64,000 nucleotides of DNA. Origin: Promethearchaeota archaeon (GTDB lineage: Archaea > Asgardarchaeota > Lokiarchaeia > Helarchaeales > RDOG01). The notes under the pieces were generated by a model. That model was not told where the DNA came from and searched no databases. It was given only the letters and a program-made list of their open reading frames with translations. A program made the position numbers and the translations under genes. The first letter of the stretch is position 1, and each line of letters begins with the position of its first letter. The stretch covers positions 310,001 through 374,000 of the forward strand of contig RDOG01000001.1 in NCBI GenBank assembly GCA_011365055.1, given 5' to 3'. This document shows, in pieces, positions 27,351 to 36,849 of the stretch.

Positions 27351-28261
27351 AAACTTTAGATGTAATTTCAATAGGCGCTGTTTTACTTGACATTAATGCC
27401 AAAGTCGAAAGGTTTCCAAGTATTGATGATGAAGTCTTTGTACCAGAATTAATAATGTCAGGGGGAGGTTCTGCAGCAAATATTGCAATTGCATGTTCAC
27501 GACTTGGATTAAAATCAGCTTTTATCGGGAAAATAGGAAAAGATGCAAATGGCGAATTCCTAAAAAAAGAATTTCTGAAAGAAAATGTTAATATTAATGG
27601 ATTAGTTCAAGATACTAATTATAATACAGGAATGTGTTTCATACCGGTATCTAAAGGAGAAAGGATGATTTTTGCACATTCAGGAGCAGCAAATCATTTA
27701 AATCCTGAAGATATTAAAAAAAATCAAATTCTTTCTACTAAAATTGTGTTACTTGCGAGCTTGAAAAATTTAAAGCCGCTTATTCAAGCTGCAGAATATG
27801 CAAAAGATGAAGATATTTTAGTAGCATTAAATCCAGGAACCTTAATCGCAGATCAAGATTATGGAACCACAAAAGAATTGGTTCAATTAACGGATATTTT
27901 TATTTCTTCAGAAAAAGAATTAAATAAGATCATGAATGAAAAATATACAAATATATCATTAAAAAAGATTTTAAAAATGGGTCCTTCTGTTGTAGCAATG
28001 ACTAGGGGTTCTAAAGGAGCATTAATTTCTGAAAAAAATCAAAGAAAAGAAATCCCAGCTTATAAAGTTAAGGTTGTCGACACAACGGGTGCTGGAGATA
28101 GTTTTACAGCTGGATTTTTGGCAGGATATTTAGAGGGGAAAGATCTGGAAATATGTGGAAAAATGGGTAATGCAAATGCTGCCATCCTAATACAGAATAT
28201 TGGAGCAAGGAATCAATTAGCTAAAAAAGAAATTTTAGAAGATTTTATTAAAAAAAACTGA
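27347..28261 (+). CDS. PfkB-family carbohydrate/nucleoside kinase
   Basis: The 304-residue protein has the PfkB layout with the N-terminal GGGSAANIAIACSRLG region and C-terminal signature VVDTTGAGDSFTAGF, in which D is the catalytic base and GAGD the anion hole. ATG 27347 overlaps the TGA of the HAD gene (ATGA). Members phosphorylate ribose, fructose, adenosine, inosine or other sugars; the sequence does not decide among them. Pairing with a HAD phosphatase-like protein suggests a sugar- or nucleoside-phosphate cycle, an inference. Confidence 0.9.
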   Translation: MKTLDVISIGAVLLDINAKVERFPSIDDEVFVPELIMSGGGSAANIAIACSRLGLKSAFIGKIGKDANGEFLKKEFLKENVNINGLVQDTNYNTGMCFIPVSKGERMIFAHSGAANHLNPEDIKKNQILSTKIVLLASLKNLKPLIQAAEYAKDEDILVALNPGTLIADQDYGTTKELVQLTDIFISSEKELNKIMNEKYTNISLKKILKMGPSVVAMTRGSKGALISEKNQRKEIPAYKVKVVDTTGAGDSFTAGFLAGYLEGKDLEICGKMGNANAAILIQNIGARNQLAKKEILEDFIKKN

Positions 28262-28302
28262 CGATCACAATAAAAGCAAAGTTTTTAATTTCTAATAGAA
28301 GT

Positions 28303-30936
28303 ATGGATAATGAAATGAAGACTGAAAACAAATTTAGTAGTGGAATCCCAGCTTTAGATGAAATTTTACAAGGAGTTCTGGAAGGAGATAATGTAGTATT
28401 TCAAGTGGATAATTTAATGGAATATATACCATTTGTAAATGCATTTTGCAGGAGTGCCACTATAAATAAAAAAGATTTAATTTATCTACGTTTTGCAGAA
28501 CATGAATTTTTATTACCTGAAAATGTCCATGCTACAGTCTATGATTTGAACCCGGAAAAAGGTTTTGAATTTTTTATATCCCAAATAATTGATATTATTG
28601 AATCACATGGGTATTATGCTTGTTATGTTTTTGATTCTCTCTCTGAATTATCAGTTGGATGGTATTCTAATGCAATGCTAGGCAATTTCTTTATGCTTAT
28701 TTGTCCTTATCTATATGAATATAAAACAGTTGCATATTTTGCATTATTTCGCCATTTACATGATTCTAAAACCTTTATGGACATCCATAAAACTGCACAA
28801 GTAATTTTTGATGTTTATGAAAAAAATAATGAGATATATATTCATCCAATAAAGGTTATGGCAAGATTTTCTTCAACCCTTTACACTCTTCATAAATGGA
28901 AAAATGCTAAAGATCCAAAAAGCGATTTTCAAACAATTAAAGAGAGTGCTATTATTGCTGAAATTTTATCTGAAAAGCATTATCAATGGTTGGAACTTTC
29001 TAAATTACATTTAGATGCTTGGAATCTTAGTTTCCAAAAAGCAGAAGAAATATTGGAGGGATTATTACTTGGAGAAATATCTTTAAAACAGTCTGAGATA
29101 TTTAAAAGCAGATTATTAAAAAAAATTATAGTACAGGATAATCTATTATTTCCATTAGCAATGGTTTATTTTGATTTAAATGATTTATTATCGATTGGGA
29201 AAAGAATAATAGGCACGGGGTATATAGGAGGTAAATCTACTGGCATGTTGCTTTCTAGAGCAATATTAAGAAAAGAAAAGCCAGAATTGCACGATAAATT
29301 AGAAATTCAAGATTCATTTTTTATCGCTACTGATGTATTTTACACTTTCTTGGTCGAGAATGGTTGTTGGTGGATGAAAAGAAAATTAACAGATCCTGAA
29401 ACCTTTCTTCAAGGGCAAGAAGAAGCAAGAAAAAAAATACTCTCAGGAAGTTTTCCACAGTCAATTATTGAAAAGTTTAAGGAATTATTAGATTATTTCG
29501 GCCAAACACCTATTATTGTTAGGTCAAGTAGTCTTCAAGAAGATGCTTATGGAAATTCATTTTCTGGTAAATATTCAAGTTATTTTTTAGCAAATCAAGG
29601 CAATATTGAAGAAAGATTGAACGAATTTATGAATGCAATTCGAAAAGTCTATGCTAGTACCATTGGAACAGATGCAATGACTTATAGAAAAAACCGTGGT
29701 TTGTTAGACAAAGATGAACAAATGAGTATTTTAGTACAAAGGGTATCAGGCTCAATTTATGGAGACTATTTCTTCCCTCAAGTAGCAGGAGTAGGACTTT
29801 CTTTTAACCCCTATGTTTGGAATGAAGCTATTGATTCGCATTCCGGTTTTTTACGTTTAGTTCTTGGTTTAGGAACACGCGCTGTTGAACGTATAGAAGA
29901 TGATTTTACCACTTTAGTTGCATTAAATAAACCATTATTACGAGTTGAGGGTAATTTAGAGGATATTAGGAAATTTTCACAAAAAAAAATAGATTTATTA
30001 AATTTAAGAAAAAATATAAAAACAACAGAAGATTTTTGGGAAATGAATTTTATTGAAGATTTTCCAATTCAAATTTTTGGGACTCAGAATTTAGATATAG
30101 AAAGAAAAGGTAACCAAAAAAATAAAGAAAATTATTATTCTTGGGTTATAACGTTCAAAAATCTTTTAAAAAATGGTCAATTCATTCAAGACATGCAAGA
30201 AATGTTGGCAACACTAGAAAAAGTATATCATAGACCAATTGATATCGAATTTACTGTTAATTTTTTTGAAGATAATATCTATAAAATTAATTTACTTCAA
30301 TGCAGACCCTTTCAGATAAAGTATCAAATTAAAGACATAGTAAAACCAGAAGATATTCAACCAGATTCAATTATCTTTCAAAGTTCAGGACCAATAATTG
30401 GACCAAGTACCGCAACAAAAATAGATAAAATAATATTTATTGATCCTACAGGTTATTCAGATCTGAATATTAGTGATAAACACAAGCTAGCAAGATTGAT
30501 TGGTAAAATAAATCAATTAAGTGAAAATACAGAAGATGTGATAATGCTCTTAGGTCCTGGTCGCTGGGGGACATCAACTGTAAGTTTAGGCATTCCTGTG
30601 AGGTTTGCTGAAATACATAATGTTTCAGTTCTATGTGAAATATCTGAAAAAATAAGTGGAATGATTCCAGATGTTTCTTTAGGTACTCACTTCTTTAATA
30701 ATCTAGTAGAATTAGATATGATGTATGTTGTTATTTATCCTGAAAAAGAAAATTTTATTTTAAAGAAAGATTTCTTTAAGAATGCACCTAATTGTTTACC
30801 AGAATTAATCGAGGATTCAGATCGGTGGATTAATATAATCAAAGTTATCGACACTAAAGATGATAGATCTTATTCCATACATATAAATATTAATGCGTAT
30901 ACTCAAAAAGGATTATGTTATAAAATTATGAAATAA
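28303..30936 (+). CDS. KaiC-like domain fused to a PEP synthase/PPDK ATP-binding domain
   Basis: The 877-residue protein joins two modules. Residues about 1-220 follow a KaiC/RAD55 pattern (FSSGIPALDEILQG start) but the P-loop is missing and no ATP site is seen. Residues about 300-560 match the ATP-binding half of pyruvate phosphate dikinase/PEP synthase: GGKSTGM, IIVRSSSLQEDA and FSGKYSS. The swivelling phosphohistidine domain and the PEP/pyruvate barrel are absent. The C-terminal 200 residues (LLGPGRWGTSTVS, GTHFFNNLVE) recur in other standalone PEP/pyruvate-binding proteins. It is unlikely to make PEP; a regulatory or phosphotransfer role is more plausible. Confidence 0.8.
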   Translation: MDNEMKTENKFSSGIPALDEILQGVLEGDNVVFQVDNLMEYIPFVNAFCRSATINKKDLIYLRFAEHEFLLPENVHATVYDLNPEKGFEFFISQIIDIIESHGYYACYVFDSLSELSVGWYSNAMLGNFFMLICPYLYEYKTVAYFALFRHLHDSKTFMDIHKTAQVIFDVYEKNNEIYIHPIKVMARFSSTLYTLHKWKNAKDPKSDFQTIKESAIIAEILSEKHYQWLELSKLHLDAWNLSFQKAEEILEGLLLGEISLKQSEIFKSRLLKKIIVQDNLLFPLAMVYFDLNDLLSIGKRIIGTGYIGGKSTGMLLSRAILRKEKPELHDKLEIQDSFFIATDVFYTFLVENGCWWMKRKLTDPETFLQGQEEARKKILSGSFPQSIIEKFKELLDYFGQTPIIVRSSSLQEDAYGNSFSGKYSSYFLANQGNIEERLNEFMNAIRKVYASTIGTDAMTYRKNRGLLDKDEQMSILVQRVSGSIYGDYFFPQVAGVGLSFNPYVWNEAIDSHSGFLRLVLGLGTRAVERIEDDFTTLVALNKPLLRVEGNLEDIRKFSQKKIDLLNLRKNIKTTEDFWEMNFIEDFPIQIFGTQNLDIERKGNQKNKENYYSWVITFKNLLKNGQFIQDMQEMLATLEKVYHRPIDIEFTVNFFEDNIYKINLLQCRPFQIKYQIKDIVKPEDIQPDSIIFQSSGPIIGPSTATKIDKIIFIDPTGYSDLNISDKHKLARLIGKINQLSENTEDVIMLLGPGRWGTSTVSLGIPVRFAEIHNVSVLCEISEKISGMIPDVSLGTHFFNNLVELDMMYVVIYPEKENFILKKDFFKNAPNCLPELIEDSDRWINIIKVIDTKDDRSYSIHININAYTQKGLCYKIMK

Positions 30937-30955
30937 AATTTATCCGTTCAATAAA

Positions 30956-31336
30956 ATGCCATTTATAAAAATTCATGTTCCTATTGGTCTTGATCACTTA
31001 ACTCATCAAATAATTCTAAGAGAACTTCGAAAAAATTTAGTCTCCATTTTAGGGATTAGAGAGGATCATGGTCATTTGGTCATTTATGAAAGTCCTTTAA
31101 CAGCTCGTGAAGTCCATAAAAATCGTGATAAGAATTTTGTCTTCGTAGAAATTCAAATGTTTTCTGGCAGATCAGATGAAATAAAAGAAGCTTTATTTTT
31201 AAAAATTACTGAAATTATAAAGAAAAATATTAAAATTAATGAAAATAATATTCTAATAAACATTATCGAAACAGAACGAAAAAATTGGGGTGGAAGAGGA
31301 GGTATTCCATTATCGAAATTAAATTTAGGATATTAA
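30956..31336 (+). CDS. Tautomerase-superfamily protein
   Basis: The 126-residue protein begins MPFIKIHVP: after removal of the methionine the catalytic N-terminal proline of the 4-oxalocrotonate tautomerase superfamily would be exposed. The second half (VFVEIQMFSGRSDEIKEALF...NWGGRGGIP) has the signature of fused tautomerase subunits, with NWGGRGG near the C-terminus. It catalyses keto-enol type reactions in that family; the substrate is not predictable. It follows the KaiC/PPDK-like gene after 19 bases and is probably in the same transcript. Confidence 0.78.
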   Translation: MPFIKIHVPIGLDHLTHQIILRELRKNLVSILGIREDHGHLVIYESPLTAREVHKNRDKNFVFVEIQMFSGRSDEIKEALFLKITEIIKKNIKINENNILINIIETERKNWGGRGGIPLSKLNLGY

Positions 31337-31345
31337 AAAATAATA

Positions 31346-32656
31346 TTATTTTAATAGAATCTTCATTTTATCAAAGCGTTTTTTAAGTAAGTTATCTGTC
31401 CCTATATCGGTCCTGTGAAATAAATTTCCTTTTATGTATTGCATTGATTTTTCTGCTATTTCTTCTGCTTTTGTTGTATTTTCCGCGATTCCTAAAACTG
31501 CTATACTACGGGATGTTGTAGTTTTTATCTGATTGTTTTCTTCATAAACAGAGGCATAATATAATTTTGCACCAATTTTATTTATTTCGGATTTATTTAT
31601 TTCAACGGTGGTAGGTTTCGGATTCTCAGGATATCCATCAGGTGCCAAATATTTACATACAGTTGCTTTATTTTCAAATATTACTTGGATTTTATTCAAA
31701 TTTCCATCAATAATTGCCTTACAAATGTCAATAAAATTGGATTTCAATAAAGGAAGAACGTTCATTGCTTCCGGATCTCCAAAACGTGCGTTATATTCTA
31801 TTACTTTTGGTCCATTTTTAGTCATCATAAATTGTCCATACAATGGACCTTTATATTCAACACCAGTTTCCTTTTTAATACAAGCAACTGTTTTTTCCAT
31901 AATTGAAAGAGATTCCTCCATAGAATTTTTAGAAACGAAGGGGAATACATGCGTTTCAAGACTATAAGATCCCATTCCACCAGTATTTGGACCTTCATCA
32001 TTATTATAAGCTCTTTTATTATCTTGTACTAGGGGTGTTGGAATAACATGCTTCCCATCAACAAATGCTTGGAGAGTATATTCTTCGCCAACTAATTTTT
32101 CTTCTATTAATACACTGCCAGTTGTTTCTATCAATTCTTTTGCATAATTTATTGTTTCTTTTTCAGTTTTTAAATGATCTCCTGTAACTTTTACACCTTT
32201 TCCCCCAGTTAAACCATCGGGTTTTATAGCAACTTCAGGATTTTCTTTAACAAAAAGTATTACGTCATCTATTGAACTAGTTATTAAAAGCTTGGGATTA
32301 CCAGGAATTTTATATTTAGCCATTAAATTTCTACAAAAATTTTTTGAAATCTCGATTTGTGCAGCAATCTTTTTTGGACTGCAACATTTTATACCGATTT
32401 CCTCAAGAAAATCTACTATACCATCACCTAAGGGACTTTCAGGCCCAACTATGCAAAATTCTATATTTTTATTGGAAATAAATTCTTTTAAATTTTTAAA
32501 ATCATTTAATTTACTAATTTTGATTTCCTTTGATAATTTATTTATTCCTGGGTTTTTACTACCCATGAAACTATATAATATAGCCCCGCTTTTTGTTAAA
32601 GCTTCTCCAATTGCATGTTCTCGTGCACCATGACCAATAAGCAATACATTTACCAT
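31346..32656 (-). CDS. purD: Phosphoribosylamine-glycine ligase (PurD)
   Basis: The 436-residue ATP-grasp enzyme has the PurD start VNVLLIGHGAREHAI, the GPESPLGDGIVD stretch, KPDGLTGGKGVKV with its ATP-binding glycines, and EYNARFGDPEA. It joins phosphoribosylamine and glycine to form GAR in purine synthesis. I use ATG 32656, with GGAAGTG upstream, and leave out five upstream residues. It is the last gene of a minus-strand purine cluster after purC, ftr, purL and purF. Confidence 0.96.
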   Translation of the reverse strand: MVNVLLIGHGAREHAIGEALTKSGAILYSFMGSKNPGINKLSKEIKISKLNDFKNLKEFISNKNIEFCIVGPESPLGDGIVDFLEEIGIKCCSPKKIAAQIEISKNFCRNLMAKYKIPGNPKLLITSSIDDVILFVKENPEVAIKPDGLTGGKGVKVTGDHLKTEKETINYAKELIETTGSVLIEEKLVGEEYTLQAFVDGKHVIPTPLVQDNKRAYNNDEGPNTGGMGSYSLETHVFPFVSKNSMEESLSIMEKTVACIKKETGVEYKGPLYGQFMMTKNGPKVIEYNARFGDPEAMNVLPLLKSNFIDICKAIIDGNLNKIQVIFENKATVCKYLAPDGYPENPKPTTVEINKSEINKIGAKLYYASVYEENNQIKTTTSRSIAVLGIAENTTKAEEIAEKSMQYIKGNLFHRTDIGTDNLLKKRFDKMKILLK

Positions 32657-32757
32657 AAAATACACTTCCATTTTTAATTAAAATTAAAAATATTGAGTCT
32701 TTAAAAGTATCTTTTTAGAATTTTTAATTTAAATAAAAGATCATAAAACTAAACATG

Positions 32758-34203
32758 TTATAAACGACTTTTACCCAATTCTGTCTCTAAAATATTAAAA
32801 TCTATGGGAGTTTTAATTGGGTATTCTCCGGTTAAGCATGCAAGACATAATTTATTTCGAGGTATTTGACAACATTTCACCAAGTTTTCAATGGTTTGAT
32901 ATTTTAATGAATCCACCCCAATAATTTTCCCAATTTCATCAACAGTTTTAGTTGAAGCTATCAATTCTCTTCTTGTGGGAAAATCTATCCCCATATAACA
33001 ACTTGAAATTATAGGAGGACAAGAGATCCTCATATGAACTTTTTTAGCACCAGAGTCCTTCAACATCTTAACAATTTGTTTTGCAGTGGTTGATCTTACA
33101 ATAGTGTCGTCCACTAATATAACATCTTTGTCTTTAATTTGACTTATTACAGGATTTAATTTTAATCTTACAGATTTTTCTCTAAAACCTTGAGTAGGCA
33201 TTATAAAAGTCCTATGAACATATCGATTTTTCATCAAACCTTCCCTTAAAGGAATCTTGGAAATTGCGGAATATCCTGTTGCAGCAGTTCTGCCAGAGTC
33301 AGGAACGGGAACGACTACATCGGCCTCGACATCATCATTTTCTGCCAATTGCCTACCTAATTGCTCTCTTACATCATAAACACTTACCCCATCAATTATT
33401 GAATCAGGCCGTGAAAAATAGACAAATTCAAACATGCAGAACGCTTCATTATCTGAATTTTTTCCTTTTTCAAAACATATTCCTTGTTTATCTACTTTCA
33501 TTATTTCTCCAGGTTTTATAGATCTTTCAAGTTTACCTCCCAAGGCGTCTATAGCTACACTTTCAGATGCGATAATTGTTAAATCTGGATTGCTTGAAAA
33601 TCCATAACAAAGAGGTTTAAATCCAAGAGGATCTCTGATTGCATATAATTCATCATGTTCATTTAGTAAGGTGATTGAATATGAACCATCCAAAATATGC
33701 ATGGTCTTTTTTAAAGCTTCCATCCAATTATGATCATTTCCGTTTAAATTTGCAGCAATGACATGTGCAATTACTTCAGTATCAGTGCTTGTATGGAAGA
33801 CGTGTCCTTTTTCTCGATATCTTTTTTGTAATTGAATGAAATTAGTTAAAGTACCATTAAATGCAAGTGCAAAGCTTCCACCTTTCATTGGAGATTGAAA
33901 ATGAAAAGGTTGTGCATTGTCTAAACTTGAAGTAGATGTTGTAGAATATCTCACATGACCAATAGCAATATGTCCAAATATCCCCGTCAGGATTCTATCC
34001 GTAAAAACCTCATGAACTAATCCCATATTTTTATATCCATTTATTCTTTTCCCAGCATGAGTATATATTCCAGCAGATTCCTGACCACGATGTTGAAGAG
34101 CCATTAAGCCATCAAAGATAAACCTAGATACTTGAAATGATGAATCTTTTGAATGAATCCCAATTATCCCGCATCTTTCTCTAGGTTTATCAAATAAACA
34201 CAA
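32758..34203 (-). CDS. purF: Amidophosphoribosyltransferase (PurF)
   Basis: The enzyme makes phosphoribosylamine from PRPP and glutamine. It has the N-terminal nucleophile glutaminase domain (RERCGIIGIHS) and a phosphoribosyltransferase domain with the PRPP loop VILVDDTIVRSTTAKQIV. I prefer the TTG at 34203-34201, ten bases after GGAGG, because it leaves a 10-residue propeptide before the catalytic cysteine, as in Bacillus PurF. An upstream ATG at 34245 would add 14 residues and overlap purL. Length is 481 residues, normal for the family. Confidence 0.95.
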   Translation of the reverse strand: MCLFDKPRERCGIIGIHSKDSSFQVSRFIFDGLMALQHRGQESAGIYTHAGKRINGYKNMGLVHEVFTDRILTGIFGHIAIGHVRYSTTSTSSLDNAQPFHFQSPMKGGSFALAFNGTLTNFIQLQKRYREKGHVFHTSTDTEVIAHVIAANLNGNDHNWMEALKKTMHILDGSYSITLLNEHDELYAIRDPLGFKPLCYGFSSNPDLTIIASESVAIDALGGKLERSIKPGEIMKVDKQGICFEKGKNSDNEAFCMFEFVYFSRPDSIIDGVSVYDVREQLGRQLAENDDVEADVVVPVPDSGRTAATGYSAISKIPLREGLMKNRYVHRTFIMPTQGFREKSVRLKLNPVISQIKDKDVILVDDTIVRSTTAKQIVKMLKDSGAKKVHMRISCPPIISSCYMGIDFPTRRELIASTKTVDEIGKIIGVDSLKYQTIENLVKCCQIPRNKLCLACLTGEYPIKTPIDFNILETELGKSRL

Positions 34204-34205
34204 TT

Positions 34206-36416
34206 TTATTTGGCCTCCATATAGCCTGAAATTGCGTTTTTCCATATTCTTTTTAAATCCGTTAGATCTAAAGAAATTTCATCAATAATAATTTTTGGAA
34301 TTTTAGTAACTTGACCAAGTCTCTTTACATAAACATGATTCTGATTGAGTTTTTTAATTACTTCATTTTCATTGTCTGGTTTTATACTGATGATATATCG
34401 TCCATATGTTTCGGAAAATAATAATTCGTCATACATTATTTTATTTTGTGTCAAATTTTTTAAGGAAATTTTTAATCCCAGTTCATTACCCATACATTTT
34501 TTAATTAAACATATTGCGATGCCCCCTCGAGAACAATCTCGAGCAGATTCTATAAAACCTTCTCTAATAAGATCTAGAAGAACGTTATTTGTATTTAATT
34601 CCTTTTTAATATCAATCGTTGGAACATTTCCTCCCTCAAGTTCGTGAATATATTCGTAATATTCAGAACCACCCATTTCTGGAAGTGTTTCAGATCCTAT
34701 CAATAAAATAATATCATCAGGATTTTTCACGTTTGAAGTAATTATCTTTTTATAATCATCAATCAATCCACAAACCATAATTTCAGGAGATGGTTTAATT
34801 GCAACTTTTGTAACAGCATCTTCATTATAGAATGAAACATTGCCACCTATACATGGAATTTTTGACATTTTTCCATAATCCGCTAAACCACGAATACCTT
34901 CACGAAATTGATAAAAAATTTCTGGACTTTTTGGATTTCCATAATTTAAACAATCAACCATCCCAATAGGTTCTGCACCTACTGAAATAATATTACGGCA
35001 AGCTTCAGCAAAACAGCCAGCAGTTCCATTATATGGATCTAAGTAGCAGTGTTTTGAATTACATTCACTTGCTATAGCAACTGCTTTTTTTGTATTTAAA
35101 ACTCTTAACACTGCTGCTCCTGCTTGCCCGGGTTTTACAACCGTGCGATCTCCAACTTCATGATCATATTGGCGATATATCCATTCCATACTTGCAATAT
35201 TAGGACTTAGTAAAAATTTTTTGATAGTTTCTGCTAAATCGGAAGGTTGAAGAGGTTTTTTAACATTTTTTAATTCATCTACATATTCGGGCTTTTTATA
35301 TTCTCTTTCAATGACAGGAGAATCATCAAGTAAGTGTGATGGTAATTCGACAATTATTTCTTCTTCTTTTTTTATTATTAATTTTTTGGAATCAGTTACC
35401 TTACCAACTATTGCATGAGAAATCTCGTATTTCTCAAAAATAGAAATGATCTCTTTGACATATTCAGGTGGAATTACGAACATCATTCGTTCTTGGGATT
35501 CAGAAAGCATTATTTCATATGGTATCATCTCTTCCTCTCGTAAAAAAAGTTTTTCAATATCAATTTCTACACCAGTATTCCCACCACCAGCCAACTCTGA
35601 ACAAACACAAGTAAATCCACCACCACCAAGATCTTTTAATCCCCTTACATGCCCAGTTGCTAAAGCTTCAAGCGTTGCTTCAATGATTAATTTCTTCGTG
35701 AATGGATCACCAACTTGTACTGCAGGCCTGTCTTCTTCTGAATCTTCAGTAAGTACTCTTGATGCAAAGGTAACGCCACCTAGTCCATCACGACCTGTAC
35801 TTCCACCCATTAATATTAATATGTCTCCAGGTGTAGAAGCGTAGGAGGGTGATTGTTCAATATCTTTATGAGTAGCAATTCCAACACAACCTACATTTAC
35901 CAAACAATTAGTTTCAAAACTTTTATCAAATTCAATTTCTCCAGCCACTGTTGGAATTCCAATACAATTTCCGTAATCTGCGATGCCTTTTACAACATAT
36001 TTTAAAAGCCATTGTGAATGTGCACTTTTTATATCTCCAAAACGTAAAGGATCAACAAGTGCAATTGGTCTCGCACCCATACATAAAATATCTCTTACAA
36101 TCCCTCCGATTCCAGTTGCAGCACCATTATATGGTTCTATTGCGGATGGATGATTATGACTTTCAATTTTAAAAACTAAAGCCAAATTATCTCCAATGTT
36201 TAAAACTCCAGCATCTTGACCAGGACCAACCATTACACGGGAACCTTCTTTATAAAGATATTTTAATTCCGGGCGAGAGCTTTTATAGGAACAATGTTCA
36301 CTCCACATGATATCAATCATGCCAATTTCAGTCATATTAGGTTTTCTCTTTAGATTTTTTTCTATATATTTTAGTTCCTCTTTTTCTAAATCAACTTTAA
36401 CGCCTGCATACATCAT
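34206..36416 (-). CDS. purL: Phosphoribosylformylglycinamidine synthase subunit PurL (small form)
   Basis: The 736-residue protein is the small PurL found in archaea and Gram-positive bacteria, which works with separate PurQ and PurS subunits, neither of which is in the window. It has the FGAM synthetase signature (IGMIDIMWSEHCSYKSS, NLALVFKIESHNHPSAIEPYNGAATGIGG, GLKDLGGGGFTC) and ATP-binding domains in duplicate. It converts FGAR to FGAM with ammonia from glutamine. The stop lies just before the purF start. An inverted repeat about 110 bases upstream may be a control site. Confidence 0.95.
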   Translation of the reverse strand: MMYAGVKVDLEKEELKYIEKNLKRKPNMTEIGMIDIMWSEHCSYKSSRPELKYLYKEGSRVMVGPGQDAGVLNIGDNLALVFKIESHNHPSAIEPYNGAATGIGGIVRDILCMGARPIALVDPLRFGDIKSAHSQWLLKYVVKGIADYGNCIGIPTVAGEIEFDKSFETNCLVNVGCVGIATHKDIEQSPSYASTPGDILILMGGSTGRDGLGGVTFASRVLTEDSEEDRPAVQVGDPFTKKLIIEATLEALATGHVRGLKDLGGGGFTCVCSELAGGGNTGVEIDIEKLFLREEEMIPYEIMLSESQERMMFVIPPEYVKEIISIFEKYEISHAIVGKVTDSKKLIIKKEEEIIVELPSHLLDDSPVIEREYKKPEYVDELKNVKKPLQPSDLAETIKKFLLSPNIASMEWIYRQYDHEVGDRTVVKPGQAGAAVLRVLNTKKAVAIASECNSKHCYLDPYNGTAGCFAEACRNIISVGAEPIGMVDCLNYGNPKSPEIFYQFREGIRGLADYGKMSKIPCIGGNVSFYNEDAVTKVAIKPSPEIMVCGLIDDYKKIITSNVKNPDDIILLIGSETLPEMGGSEYYEYIHELEGGNVPTIDIKKELNTNNVLLDLIREGFIESARDCSRGGIAICLIKKCMGNELGLKISLKNLTQNKIMYDELLFSETYGRYIISIKPDNENEVIKKLNQNHVYVKRLGQVTKIPKIIIDEISLDLTDLKRIWKNAISGYMEAK

Positions 36417-36849
36417 AATTTCATTTCAACTCTTTTATACTCAATAAAAAATAATGAATAAATAAAATTATAACAAATAAATTCGAATGGAAATAAAACA
36501 TATTTTTGATTTTTTTTGATAAGGCGAACACTGTTCATTTGCCTCATTTTCACAATTAATAGATTACTAATTAATGTTAAAAAATAGAGATATTTAATCA
36601 TTTTTTAGACGCTTTTATGTATAATTGACAATAAATTTGTCGAAAAATCTTAAACATACCTATAAAATAATTTTAATAAAAATTAAAAAAATCTAACAAT
36701 CAACTATGAAAATATTTTGATTAAAATTTGATTAAAAAACATAATATAAAGAATTAAAATGAAAAAAAAAGTGAAATAAAACAAAAAAAACATTTAATAT
36801 TGAAAGATTCATTTTCATATAAAAAAATAAGAAATATTCCTCTTCTTCT
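36417..36849. other. Intergenic region between ftr and purL
   Basis: These 433 bases hold no gene I can support. The bases are AT-rich with long A and T runs. Short open frames occur on the minus strand but they are poly-Phe/Lys low-complexity translations of the AT-rich sequence. The one structured element is the palindrome at 36522-36544. The region probably contains the purL promoter and the 3' end of the ftr transcript. Confidence 0.6.
36522..36544. promoter_or_regulatory. Palindrome upstream of purL, possible operator
   Basis: AGGC (36522-36525) and GCCT (36541-36544) flank a perfect inverted repeat GAACA C TGTTC (36526-36536). It is the most symmetric and GC-richest short element in a very AT-rich gap, 106 bases upstream of the purL start. 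A regulator-binding site is plausible, but no purine repressor is known to me with this sequence, and the element could also be a hairpin in a leader RNA. Confidence 0.35.

Noticed and set aside
28303..30936. Functional PEP synthase
   Set aside because: The phosphohistidine and PEP/pyruvate domains are missing.
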